Below are positions 1-7,262 of a DNA stretch of 17,635 bases, piece by piece. The translations under genes were made by a program, and so were the position numbers. Location: the NCBI GenBank assembly GCA_021159805.1, contig JAGHDT010000208.1, positions 1-17,635 on the forward strand, read 5' to 3'. Source of the stretch: Anaerolineae bacterium. GTDB lineage: Bacteria > Chloroflexota > Anaerolineae > B4-G1 > SLSP01. The stretch's first letter is position 1. The number at the start of each line of letters is the position of its first letter. The notes beneath the pieces were generated by a model. That model saw only the letters and a list, made by a program, of their open reading frames with translations, ran no database searches and had not been told where the DNA came from.

Positions 1-550
1 ATCCCAGGTCCCACACCTGCGGCGCACCGATGCGGCTGACTCCCCAGGGAATGCCGTCCACGCTCTGCGGGACCACGTCCTCCGCCGGAACCGGCTCCAC
101 CGGCATCGCCACGCTCGGGTTCGTCATGATCTGTGCGATCTCGGGCCGCTGCGCCAACAACACCAGCAGCTCTCGATCGGCCTCCAGCAGGAGCGCGTTG
201 ACGATATAGAAGCTGCGATAGGGGATCTTGCGTGCATCCAGCCAGGCGCGAAGCTCCGCTTGCGATGTCGCTGCCGTCTTCCACAGTGCCTGATAGATAG
301 CGGAACCCGGTGCGTGTGTTGCCGCAGCGGAACGTAGGGACAGCAGTTCAGCCTGTTCTTGAAGGACAACCAGGATCTCGACCGAAGTGGAGCTAGCCGC
401 CGCAGACCACACGGCCTCCGTGACCTTAGCACGGTCCGGCACCGGTAGGGAAGGCGATGTCCCTCCCCAACCGAGAACAACGCCCAGCGGCACCCAGAGG
501 GCAGCTGCCAGCAAGACCGTCACCGCAAGACGCGGGCCCCTCTTTGTCAA
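1..550 (-). CDS. Secreted S8 (subtilisin-like) serine protease, N-terminal part only
   Basis: The open minus-strand frame from 550 to the window edge codes for about 183 residues. The start is a TTG at 550-548, preceded by a strong purine-rich ribosome site (GGAGGGGGGAGAG). It opens with MTKRGPRLAVTVLLAAALW, a classic signal peptide (basic n-region, hydrophobic core). Residues of roughly 45-135 look like an S8 propeptide/inhibitor-like domain (VEILVVLQEQ, then IPYRSFYIVNALLL). The end, GIPWGVSRIGAPQVWDLG, is the sequence that normally leads into the catalytic domain of bacillopeptidase F-like subtilases. The Asp, His and Ser catalytic residues lie beyond the window, so activity cannot be judged. 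The gene lies 97 bases downstream of the M14 peptidase on the same strand, with no obvious terminator between, so the two are probably co-transcribed. A GTG ten codons inside is an alternative start but would cut into the signal peptide. Family call is from motif recognition only. Confidence 0.8.
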   Translation of the reverse strand, partial: MTKRGPRLAVTVLLAAALWVPLGVVLGWGGTSPSLPVPDRAKVTEAVWSAAASSTSVEILVVLQEQAELLSLRSAAATHAPGSAIYQALWKTAATSQAELRAWLDARKIPYRSFYIVNALLLEADRELLVLLAQRPEIAQIMTNPSVAMPVEPVPAEDVVPQSVDGIPWGVSRIGAPQVWDLG

Positions 551-647
551 AGCTCTCCCCCCTCCGACGCAGCAGATAGCATGATGACCAAATCCACCGG
601 TTGACGCACCGCCGCGTCTCTCCCGCACAGGCACACGACGCTGCACC

Positions 648-2699
648 CTAGTGCGCGCGCATCACCCACGGCAAGAATACCGAAACCCACAGAGCGTGCG
701 TCTCAATGCGCGCCTCACGCAGCAGCCACGGCGCTTCATCCGCACGCGCGGTCACCGTAAACACATTCCGAGTGATGCCCTCAAGCTCGGACGGAATCGT
801 CACAGATGCCATGACCACCATACCGGAACCGGGCGTCTGAAGCGTGATCGTGGGCACCAGCGATACTTGCCACAATGAATGTGTATGCGTCAGGGTGAAC
901 GTCTGCGACAGCGTGCCCGTATTGGTCAGCGCGAGCGTATAGATGACAACCTCACCCGGGCGCGCGGCGCCAACATGCGAAGCCGGTGCAAGATCCAGAC
1001 CGTAGGCAACCGTCACGAAATCGGCACTGACCGGACCCCAGGCGCCCTCGGCATCCTGCCCGCGCACAAAGATCAGATGGCGCCCCGGCGGAAGCCTATC
1101 GAGGACCAGTGTCCCGCTCACGACCTCGTGCGCCGCGTCGAAGAGGCCGTCGACGACGTCCAGAGGATACGGCTGCCCCCCTCCCCACGGCGGCACATCG
1201 ATGTAGGCCTCCGCAGCCGCGACATCCTGGCCACCGCTCTCCCTGTCATCGATCGTGGCTGTCACACTCACTGATTGGCCGGCGTCATTGACGACAAACA
1301 GAGCTTCAACGGCCGCCGCATCCGGTCCGGCAGGGAGTTGGTAAGGAGCGCGCGCCACCTTGGCAGCGTAGAGAAGCGCACCAAGGTTCGGCTGAATCAA
1401 GGCGTCGTAGCGGTAACACGGCGGATAGAAACCATCGCTCGAGCTTCCGATCTCGAAGGTGTACGACGCCACGCCAAGCTCTCCGTACGTAAAGTCATCC
1501 GTCGTCCCTGTGGTGGGATAGAGGCCGCTGGCCTGCTTAGCCGTGTAGCCACTGTAACTCGCCATTTTGCGCCCCAGCCGCGAGAGTCCCGCACCGTTCG
1601 GCGGCGGCGTAGTGGTATGCCCCCAGGGCCAGAGCACTAAATCCCCATAGCTGTGCAATGTGATAAAGACGCCCGGCTTGGTCTCCGGCGCGGGCATAGT
1701 CAGATCATCAGGGCGCTCATCGGGGAAGAGCGAGCGCAGGAACGCCTCCACGACCTGGGTCTCGGCCTCAGAGACGGGGGATGGCCCCTGGTATGTTTCA
1801 TCACATGCGTGGGTGCCGGCCCCACCCCAGAGGAAGCCGGAGTTGCGGTTGAGATCAATCCCATACACCCCACCGCAGTAGCCGTGGGTGGGATTGGCGT
1901 TCTTGCGCCAGTAGGCCCAGGGCTGGCCGGCTTCGTTGCGATAGTGGCCGTCCGGATTGGCACTCACCATAACCTCAATCACGTGATGGTCCAGCAGCCA
2001 TGTCACGTCGGCATCCACACCGTAGCCTGTGAGCAGATGCTCGATGAAGACCATCGCCATCTCGGGCGTGATCAGCTCCCGCCCGTGGATATTGGCCATG
2101 AGGAAGAAGATGGGTCTAGGTGCTTCAGCGGCCTTGGGTGATTCGCCGACTCCAGCCAGCCCCGTCGCTTCGTTCGTCAGGCGTAGGGCATAGATGGCCC
2201 GCCCTTCATAGCTGGTGCCCAGCGAGCGGAGTTCGGTCAGTGTGGGATAGTCCAGCGCCCAGGCGGAGAGCTGATCGTACAACTCATCGATCGTACGGTA
2301 GCAGGGAGTGCTGGGAATCGTGGAGGGGATCACCGTCGCCGGCGCCACCGTCTCAAGCTCAAAGCCCCTGGCGGCCAACCACACGCGATCGGCGTCGGAG
2401 ACCAGAGCCTTCAGACGCCCGGAGCCAACCGGCTCTGCGCCGTCGGGCAGCGCGTCCTGCACCTCCCAGACATCCAACACCCGAGCTAGTGAGGCCAACT
2501 CAGCGGGGGATCTGAAGGTGATCCAGACAACATCACCCGTCTGAGCGATCGCGTCAACCGCCTCCGCGGCGGCAAGCTCCGCTTTGGCGGGCTCCGCGCC
2601 AACCGGCTCCGCGCCGGCCGGCTCCGCCAGCAGCAACAGACAGATGAACCCAAACAGCACAGCCGGTGAACAACGTCTCACTTCGCGCCCCCGTTCCAA
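648..2699 (-). CDS. Secreted M14 family zinc carboxypeptidase with C-terminal accessory domains
   Basis: A 683-residue exported metallopeptidase that should remove C-terminal residues from peptides outside the cell. After a signal peptide (hydrophobic core about residues 13-30) and a short AEPxG-rich spacer comes the M14 domain, about 134-450. The catalytic set is complete: zinc ligands in HGRE (H205, E208) and LHSYG (H349), substrate-binding R265 and N284-R285 (GIDLNRN), Tyr394 and catalytic Glu416 (TFEIG). The region of about 460-570 looks like an Ig-like domain, and 576-665 like a NEW3-type beta domain with TLALTNTGT. The chain ends VSVFLPWVMRAH. The listed start is a TTG with a poor ribosome site; the GTG at 2681, six codons in, has GGGGGCG upstream and still leaves a full signal peptide, so it may be the true start. 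It lies 60 bases downstream of the regulator gene and just upstream of an S8 protease, suggesting an extracellular proteolysis operon. Confidence 0.92.
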   Translation of the reverse strand: MERGREVRRCSPAVLFGFICLLLLAEPAGAEPVGAEPAKAELAAAEAVDAIAQTGDVVWITFRSPAELASLARVLDVWEVQDALPDGAEPVGSGRLKALVSDADRVWLAARGFELETVAPATVIPSTIPSTPCYRTIDELYDQLSAWALDYPTLTELRSLGTSYEGRAIYALRLTNEATGLAGVGESPKAAEAPRPIFFLMANIHGRELITPEMAMVFIEHLLTGYGVDADVTWLLDHHVIEVMVSANPDGHYRNEAGQPWAYWRKNANPTHGYCGGVYGIDLNRNSGFLWGGAGTHACDETYQGPSPVSEAETQVVEAFLRSLFPDERPDDLTMPAPETKPGVFITLHSYGDLVLWPWGHTTTPPPNGAGLSRLGRKMASYSGYTAKQASGLYPTTGTTDDFTYGELGVASYTFEIGSSSDGFYPPCYRYDALIQPNLGALLYAAKVARAPYQLPAGPDAAAVEALFVVNDAGQSVSVTATIDDRESGGQDVAAAEAYIDVPPWGGGQPYPLDVVDGLFDAAHEVVSGTLVLDRLPPGRHLIFVRGQDAEGAWGPVSADFVTVAYGLDLAPASHVGAARPGEVVIYTLALTNTGTLSQTFTLTHTHSLWQVSLVPTITLQTPGSGMVVMASVTIPSELEGITRNVFTVTARADEAPWLLREARIETHALWVSVFLPWVMRAH
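2590..2628 (-). repeat. 15-bp tandem repeat encoding AEPxG spacer
   Basis: On the plus strand GGCTCCGCGCC-NNCC units begin at 2590 and 2605, and a partial third at 2620, a 15-bp period. In the M14 gene they encode the AEPAG / AEPVG / AEPAK residues just after the signal peptide. The in-frame period means copy number could change without breaking the frame. Probably a flexible linker or replication-slippage product. Confidence 0.7.
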
Positions 2700-2759
2700 C
2701 CCAAGCGCTGCCAGCAGTTCTGGTGAGGAATTCGACCGACGATCAAAGGGCGGGCCGAA

Positions 2760-3428
2760 CTAGGAGTCTGTCGCTGAGGGTACCATCCTGTAGCCTGTAC
2801 CACGCTCAGTCTCAAGTTCAAAAGGCGCGTGGCTCTGTACCAACGCTTTGCGGAGCCAATGAATGTGAACGTCCAGGGTCCGCGTATCACCCATGTAGTC
2901 CGTCCCCCAGATATCACGCATTAGCTGCTCCCGTGAGACCAAGGTACGGGGGGACTGAAGGAAGACAAGGGCCAAGGATGCCTGTTTTGGCGTCAGGGGA
3001 ACCTGCTGCCCTTGCCAGATCAGCAAACGGTTCTCAGTATCCAGACAGAGTCCTCGCCATTCAACAGTCTCCGGCGGGCTGTCGGGGATCACACGGCTGA
3101 GACGATGCATAAGCTGGCGCGGCGTGAGCGGGTGCCGGAGGTACCCGTTGACACTCGGCATCTGATCCAAACGCATCCCCTTGCCGAGCAGCAGGAACGA
3201 GGTCATCCGTACGGGGAGATCGGCAAGAGACCGAAAGAAACGCCCCACGTCGAAGCGAACCGAGGGCACATCAAGCAGAATCAGGGTCGGGGGTTCGTCC
3301 TCAATCATCTGCAGGGCCTTGCGACGTACCTGCGCCACAGCTACGTGATAGCGCTGCTCAAGACTCGGCCTGAGACGCCGTTCCAGGGTTCGGTGGGCGA
3401 CAACAAAAAGCACAGACGGCCGATCCAC
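2760..3428 (-). CDS. OmpR/PhoB-type response regulator with degenerate receiver domain
   Basis: A 222-residue DNA-binding regulator. The C-terminal half (about 125-216) is a winged-helix domain of the OmpR family: LTPKQASLALVFLQ, then the recognition-helix segment RTLDVHIHWLRKAL and the wing ERGTGYRMV. The N-terminal half (about 5-112) has the receiver fold pattern and keeps an Asp at the phospho-acceptor position (D53 in LILLDVPS). The acidic pair expected near residues 11-13 is Ala-His, and the conserved Lys before the late Pro is His99 (YLRHPLT). That makes normal Mg-dependent phosphorylation unlikely, and no histidine kinase gene is visible nearby. The GTG start at 3428 has an excellent AAGGAGG ribosome site. 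It heads the minus-strand unit with the M14 and S8 proteases, so it may control them, the divergent ABC exporter, or both. The regulated targets are inference. Confidence 0.88.
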   Translation of the reverse strand: MDRPSVLFVVAHRTLERRLRPSLEQRYHVAVAQVRRKALQMIEDEPPTLILLDVPSVRFDVGRFFRSLADLPVRMTSFLLLGKGMRLDQMPSVNGYLRHPLTPRQLMHRLSRVIPDSPPETVEWRGLCLDTENRLLIWQGQQVPLTPKQASLALVFLQSPRTLVSREQLMRDIWGTDYMGDTRTLDVHIHWLRKALVQSHAPFELETERGTGYRMVPSATDS

Positions 3429-3459
3429 GTAACCCTCCTTAGCTGAACCACATAAACCT

Positions 3460-3487
3460 AGTATACCCAGAAGGGGCCGCCCGGCAA
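3460..3487 (-). promoter_or_regulatory. Candidate sigma70 promoter for the regulator/protease unit
   Basis: On the minus strand a -35 box TTGCCG (3487-3482) and a -10 box TATACT (3465-3460) are separated by 16 bases. Transcription would start near 3453, about 25 bases before the GTG of the response-regulator gene. Confidence 0.55.
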
Positions 3488-3515
3488 TTACGACTTGCCA
3501 ACCGGTCAGTAACAG

Positions 3516-3543
3516 TTGACGCGCACGGTGCAGCCGATATGAT
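3516..3543 (+). promoter_or_regulatory. Candidate sigma70 promoter for the ABC exporter
   Basis: TTGACG (3516-3521) and TATGAT (3538-3543) with a 16-base spacer are close to the sigma70 consensus. They lie 33 bases before the TTG start of the ABC gene. The box is back to back with the regulator promoter, the two -35 elements being 28 bases apart, so a protein bound between them could affect both directions. Confidence 0.6.
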
Positions 3544-3576
3544 TACGGCAGGAGCACAGTCTCAAGGAGAAAGCAC

Positions 3577-5553
3577 TTGCCGCCGATCATCGAAACACAA
3601 GGACTGACTAAGCAGTTTCCGTCACCCAGCTTTCGTTCCCAGTTGCAGCGGTCCGAAGCATCCGGTGGAGCGTTGGCCGTGAATCAGGCGACCTTCGAAG
3701 TGCGCAAGAACGAGATCTTCGGGCTGATCGGACCCAATGGGGCCGGCAAGACGACGCTTGTGAAGATGCTCTCAACATTGATCCTGCCCACGGCAGGCAC
3801 GGCCACGATCAACGGAATCCCACTCCTCCAGGCGGACCGCATCAAGCCCACGATTGGGCTCATGACGTACAACGAACGCAGCTTCTTCCCCCGGCTAACC
3901 TGCAATGAGAATCTCTGCTTCTATGGTGGACTGGCGCAGCTGTCACGACCCGTGCGCAAAGACAAGATCCAGCGTCTCGCCGAGATGCTCGATCTATCGG
4001 ACTTCCTCGACAAGCGATACGACCGCTGCTCAACCGGTATGAAACACCGGCTGGCTCTGGCACGGGCACTGCTCAATGATGCCTCACTGCTCTTCTTGGA
4101 TGAGCCCACCGCGGCCCTCGATCCGGTTGCCGCGGCGCAGTTCCGGGAGCGCCTCTACGCACTCGTTCACCAAGAGGCAAGGGCCGTGTTGATGGTAACG
4201 CACAACATGGATGAAGCCGTGGAGCTGTGCGATCGCGTCGCCGTCATGGTGAAGGGACGTCTGTACGTCGTCGGCACACCCGACCGGCTGCGCCCCATCT
4301 TGAGCTCCGAGGCACGCTGCACGTTGCAGGTCCGAGGAGGATCGTATGCCCTGCCCGGCCAACTGCGCGACCTCGGCATCGTGACAGACCTCACACCCCA
4401 TCAGATTGCACCGGACCTGACGCGTTTTGAGATCCAATTGCAGAACCGTGAGCGCTCCCTGCCAGCGATTATTGCTGCCGTCGAAGCCGATGGCGGTTCG
4501 CTGGAAAAGCTCCAATTGGCGACAGCAACTTGGGATGAAGTCGCGCAGCAGCTAGCCGGTAACGCCGCAGAGGGCGCCGCTGCCGACAGCGGCACGGTAG
4601 AGAGCAAGCACGATCCGGCAGTCGCACATCTCTCACACCATGAGACCTATGCGGTCAGTCAGATAACCCACGATCCAGGCCCAGACAGTCGCCGGCGGCG
4701 CCGTTTCAGATTACCCAAGCTCGATCTTCGGTCGCGTCTGCAGGAGCTGCGGAAGACCATGCCGATCTTTCTGCAGCGTGATCTCAGAACCCAGGTGAGC
4801 TACCGGCTCTCGTTCTTGCTCCAGCTGGTAGGCATCTTTTTCTCCGTCACCAGTTACTACTTCGTCGGCCAGGTCTTCGGTATGCAGACCAATCCCTACC
4901 TGGCAGCCTACGGCGGCGACTACTTCTCGTTTGTCCTGATCGGCATAGCTTTCCTGGGGTACCAGAGCGTCGCGCTTTACGGCTTCTCCAACGTCGTTCA
5001 GTCAGCCCAGACCACGGGCACACTCGAGGCCATGCTCACCACGCCAACCCGTCTCAGCACTATTCTGTTGGGCTCAAGCACCTGGAATTTCATCTTTACC
5101 TCCTTCCGTGTGCTGCTCTACCTCCTCGCCGGCACGCTCTTCTTCGGAGCGCGGTTCACCGGCGCCAACTGGGGCGCGGCGCTGCTGGTGCTGCTGCTCA
5201 CCGTCACCAGCCTCAGCGCCATCGGCATTCTATCCGCGTCCTTCATTATGGTCTTCAAGCGCGGTAGTCCGATCAACTTCCTCATCAGCAGCGTGTCGTT
5301 ACTGCTCGGCGGCGTCTACTATCCCGTCGAGGTCCTGCCGGCTCCCCTGCAAGCCGTGGCCCGGCTCTATCCGTTGACCACATCCCTCCAGGCGATGCGC
5401 CGCGCTTTGTTGATGGGAGCTTCGCTGAGCAGCCTGGCCGGTGACTTGGCTATTCTCCTCGGATTCACACTCCTGCTGATGCCCCTCAGCTTCACGGCCT
5501 TCGGGTATGCGGTGCAGCGGGCCAAGCGGGATGGCAGCCTGACACAGTTCTAG
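3577..5553 (+). CDS. ABC-2 type exporter, ATPase and permease fused
   Basis: A 658-residue chain that combines the two halves of an ABC-2 exporter normally made as separate proteins (NatA/NatB or DrrA/DrrB type). The ATPase covers about residues 5-320: Walker A GPNGAGKTT (52-60), signature CSTGM (151-155, in place of LSGGQ), Walker B LLFLDEPT (171-178) and H-loop His209. The Q-loop region reads NERSFFPRLT with no clear Gln, a variant I recall from some ABC-2 ATPases. An Arg-rich linker (SRRRRRFRLPK) leads into the permease from about residue 395, with about six membrane segments. Typical ABC-2 exporters pump drugs, lipids or polysaccharides; the substrate cannot be told here. The start is a TTG with AAGGAGA six bases upstream. 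No independent partner gene is adjacent, so a homodimer is likely. It is divergent from the protease/regulator unit and 71 bases ahead of the sucrose-phosphate synthase gene. Confidence 0.92.
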   Translation: MPPIIETQGLTKQFPSPSFRSQLQRSEASGGALAVNQATFEVRKNEIFGLIGPNGAGKTTLVKMLSTLILPTAGTATINGIPLLQADRIKPTIGLMTYNERSFFPRLTCNENLCFYGGLAQLSRPVRKDKIQRLAEMLDLSDFLDKRYDRCSTGMKHRLALARALLNDASLLFLDEPTAALDPVAAAQFRERLYALVHQEARAVLMVTHNMDEAVELCDRVAVMVKGRLYVVGTPDRLRPILSSEARCTLQVRGGSYALPGQLRDLGIVTDLTPHQIAPDLTRFEIQLQNRERSLPAIIAAVEADGGSLEKLQLATATWDEVAQQLAGNAAEGAAADSGTVESKHDPAVAHLSHHETYAVSQITHDPGPDSRRRRRFRLPKLDLRSRLQELRKTMPIFLQRDLRTQVSYRLSFLLQLVGIFFSVTSYYFVGQVFGMQTNPYLAAYGGDYFSFVLIGIAFLGYQSVALYGFSNVVQSAQTTGTLEAMLTTPTRLSTILLGSSTWNFIFTSFRVLLYLLAGTLFFGARFTGANWGAALLVLLLTVTSLSAIGILSASFIMVFKRGSPINFLISSVSLLLGGVYYPVEVLPAPLQAVARLYPLTTSLQAMRRALLMGASLSSLAGDLAILLGFTLLLMPLSFTAFGYAVQRAKRDGSLTQF

Positions 5554-5562
5554 ACTTCTCGT

Positions 5563-5605
5563 TTGACCTCCGCCCCGTTTCATGCAGAATCAAGGCACGA
5601 TTCTG
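5563..5605 (+). promoter_or_regulatory. Weak promoter candidate overlapped by an inverted repeat
   Basis: In the 71-base gap before the sucrose-phosphate synthase gene, TTGACC (5563-5568) and CAGAAT (5585-5590) are 16 bases apart. A perfect 7-bp inverted repeat, CAGAATC (5585-5591) and GATTCTG (5599-5605) with a 7-base loop, starts exactly at the -10 box and spans the expected start site. It could be an operator or an mRNA 5' hairpin. Both readings are tentative. Confidence 0.3.
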
Positions 5606-5624
5606 ATACCGAAGCAGGGGCATC

Positions 5625-7148
5625 ATGCACATTGCATTCCTTAACCCGCAGGGCAACTTCGATCCGCGGGACAGCTATTGGACCGAGCACCCGGATTTCG
5701 GCGGGCAGCTGGTCTATGTCAAACAGGTCGCCCTCGCTATGGCCGAAGCCGGCCACGCCGTCGACATTCTCACGCGGCGCATCGTGGATCCCGCCTGGCC
5801 GGAATTCGCCGCGACCGAGGACGCCTACGAAGGCATCGCCAACGTTCGTATCATCCGCCTGCCCGCTGGCCCCGATCAGTTCCTCCGCAAGGAGCTGCTC
5901 TGGCCGCACCTCGTGACCGATTGGGTTCCCAACATCCTCGCCTTCTACGAGGCGGAGGGCAAGCTGCCGGATGCCTTCCCCGGGCACTACGCCGACGGAG
6001 GTCTGGCCGGCGTGCTCATCGAGGACAGGACAGGCATCCCCTTCACCTTTACAGGGCATTCGCTCGGCGCGCAGAAAATGGAAAAGCTGGGTGTCTCGGT
6101 GGACAACGTGGCCAAGCTGGATGCACACTATCACTTCGCGCGCCGCCTGCTGGCGGAACGATTGAGTATGAACCACTCGGGCGTCACCATCACCAGCACG
6201 CGGCAGGAGCGCTTTGAGCAGTACGGACACACCGCCTACCGCGGCGCCATCGACGTGCAGGACAACAGACGATTCGCCGTGGTGCCACCAGGCGTAAACC
6301 TGGCCGTCTTCGGCAACGACGTTGCTAACGCGCAGGAAGCCGAGACCCGGGCCCACGTGCTGGCGATGCTGGCGCGGGATATCAACAGTGACCGGCGGGA
6401 GCTGCCGGCAGTCATCGCCTCCAGCCGTCTCGACCCCAAAAAGAATCCGCTGGACCTGGTCCGCGCCTTTGCGCAGACACCCGAGCTGCAGGAAAAAGCA
6501 AACCTGGTCCTCTTCACCGGCGCTCACAATGATCCTCTGCGGGATGACACCGGGGCCAACCCCGCCGCGAAACAGGTACTTGCCCAAATCCGCGAGGTGG
6601 TCCAGAGCCACAACCTCTGGGGCAAGATCGCTACCTTCGCGTTGCGTGGCCAACCGGCCTTGGCGGCGGCCTACCGCTTCCTGGCGAAGCGCTGCTCCGT
6701 CTTCGCGCTGACTGCGCTGTATGAGCCATTTGGGCTGGCGCCCCTAGAGGCCGCTGCCGCCGGTCTCCCCGTGGTCGTGACCCAAAACGGCGGACCCAGT
6801 GAGAGTCTGCGAGATGCAGAGATCGAATACGGGGTACTCGTTGATCCGACAGACCCAGCGGATATCGCGCGTGGACTGCTGCGCCTGCTCTGTGATCCTG
6901 CCACCTGGGCCGGCTTCGCCCAACGCGGACGCCAGCGCGTGCTGGATCGCTATACGTGGGGGCGTACTGCACAAGGCTACCTGGCCCTGATTGAGGCGAT
7001 AGTTGCCGATCCCAAGGCCCGCCGCCCGGAGAAACTGCTGCCCATCCATCCCTACTTCGAGGAGGCGTCCGCAGCAAACGACATCACACTGGGCGAGCTG
7101 CGGGAGATCTATTTCGGGGTGAAACAGGGGAAAAGGGACAAGGGATAG
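5625..7148 (+). CDS. sps: Sucrose-phosphate synthase (GT4 glycosyltransferase)
   Basis: A 507-residue cytoplasmic GT4 enzyme expected to join UDP-glucose (or ADP-glucose) and fructose-6-phosphate into sucrose-6-phosphate. The N-terminus (FLNPQGNFDP, SYWTEHPDFGGQLVYVK) and the stretch GHSLGAQKMEKLG (His145) match, from memory, the Halothermothrix orenii sucrose-phosphate synthase almost word for word. Donor-side motifs are present: SRLDPKKNP (R268, K273) for phosphate contacts and the retaining GT4 E-x7-E motif EPFGLAPLE (E367, E375). The length is right for the synthase domain alone; no HAD-type sucrose-phosphatase domain is fused and none is encoded nearby. A GGGG-rich stretch precedes the ATG. 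The C-terminus (KQGKRDKG) is Lys/Gly-rich because the DNA there is a run of G-tracts. Sucrose may be a compatible solute here. Mannosylfructose-phosphate synthase is the main alternative. Confidence 0.88.
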   Translation: MHIAFLNPQGNFDPRDSYWTEHPDFGGQLVYVKQVALAMAEAGHAVDILTRRIVDPAWPEFAATEDAYEGIANVRIIRLPAGPDQFLRKELLWPHLVTDWVPNILAFYEAEGKLPDAFPGHYADGGLAGVLIEDRTGIPFTFTGHSLGAQKMEKLGVSVDNVAKLDAHYHFARRLLAERLSMNHSGVTITSTRQERFEQYGHTAYRGAIDVQDNRRFAVVPPGVNLAVFGNDVANAQEAETRAHVLAMLARDINSDRRELPAVIASSRLDPKKNPLDLVRAFAQTPELQEKANLVLFTGAHNDPLRDDTGANPAAKQVLAQIREVVQSHNLWGKIATFALRGQPALAAAYRFLAKRCSVFALTALYEPFGLAPLEAAAAGLPVVVTQNGGPSESLRDAEIEYGVLVDPTDPADIARGLLRLLCDPATWAGFAQRGRQRVLDRYTWGRTAQGYLALIEAIVADPKARRPEKLLPIHPYFEEASAANDITLGELREIYFGVKQGKRDKG

Positions 7149-7158
7149 GGCACCAGGG
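7116..7158 (+). other. Potential G-quadruplex across the 3' end of the sps gene
   Basis: Six G-tracts lie on the coding strand at 7116-7119, 7127-7130, 7135-7137, 7142-7144, 7148-7150 and 7156-7158. Loops are 7, 4, 4, 3 and 5 bases, which fits the standard G3+N1-7 rule more than once. The motif covers the last codons, the stop codon and the first untranslated bases. No ordinary hairpin terminator was found in the 114-base convergent gap that follows. Confidence 0.6.
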
Positions 7159-7262
7159 AGAGAACGTGGCCTTACTGCGTGGTGTGCGCAGGTGGCCGTC
7201 ATGCTGCTCAAGACCAAGCGTCCGCGCCTGTATCTGCTCAGGTTCACGTAGTGCCGCTCGCT

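Noticed and set aside
124..480. 118-residue minus-strand open frame rich in Arg, Ser and Cys
   Set aside because: It lies in the wrong frame over the S8 protease gene, whose frame has a signal peptide and family motifs.
7149..7262. Convergent intergenic gap searched for a bidirectional terminator
   Set aside because: Only 4-bp stems such as CCTG/CAGG were found; nothing supports a hairpin terminator call.
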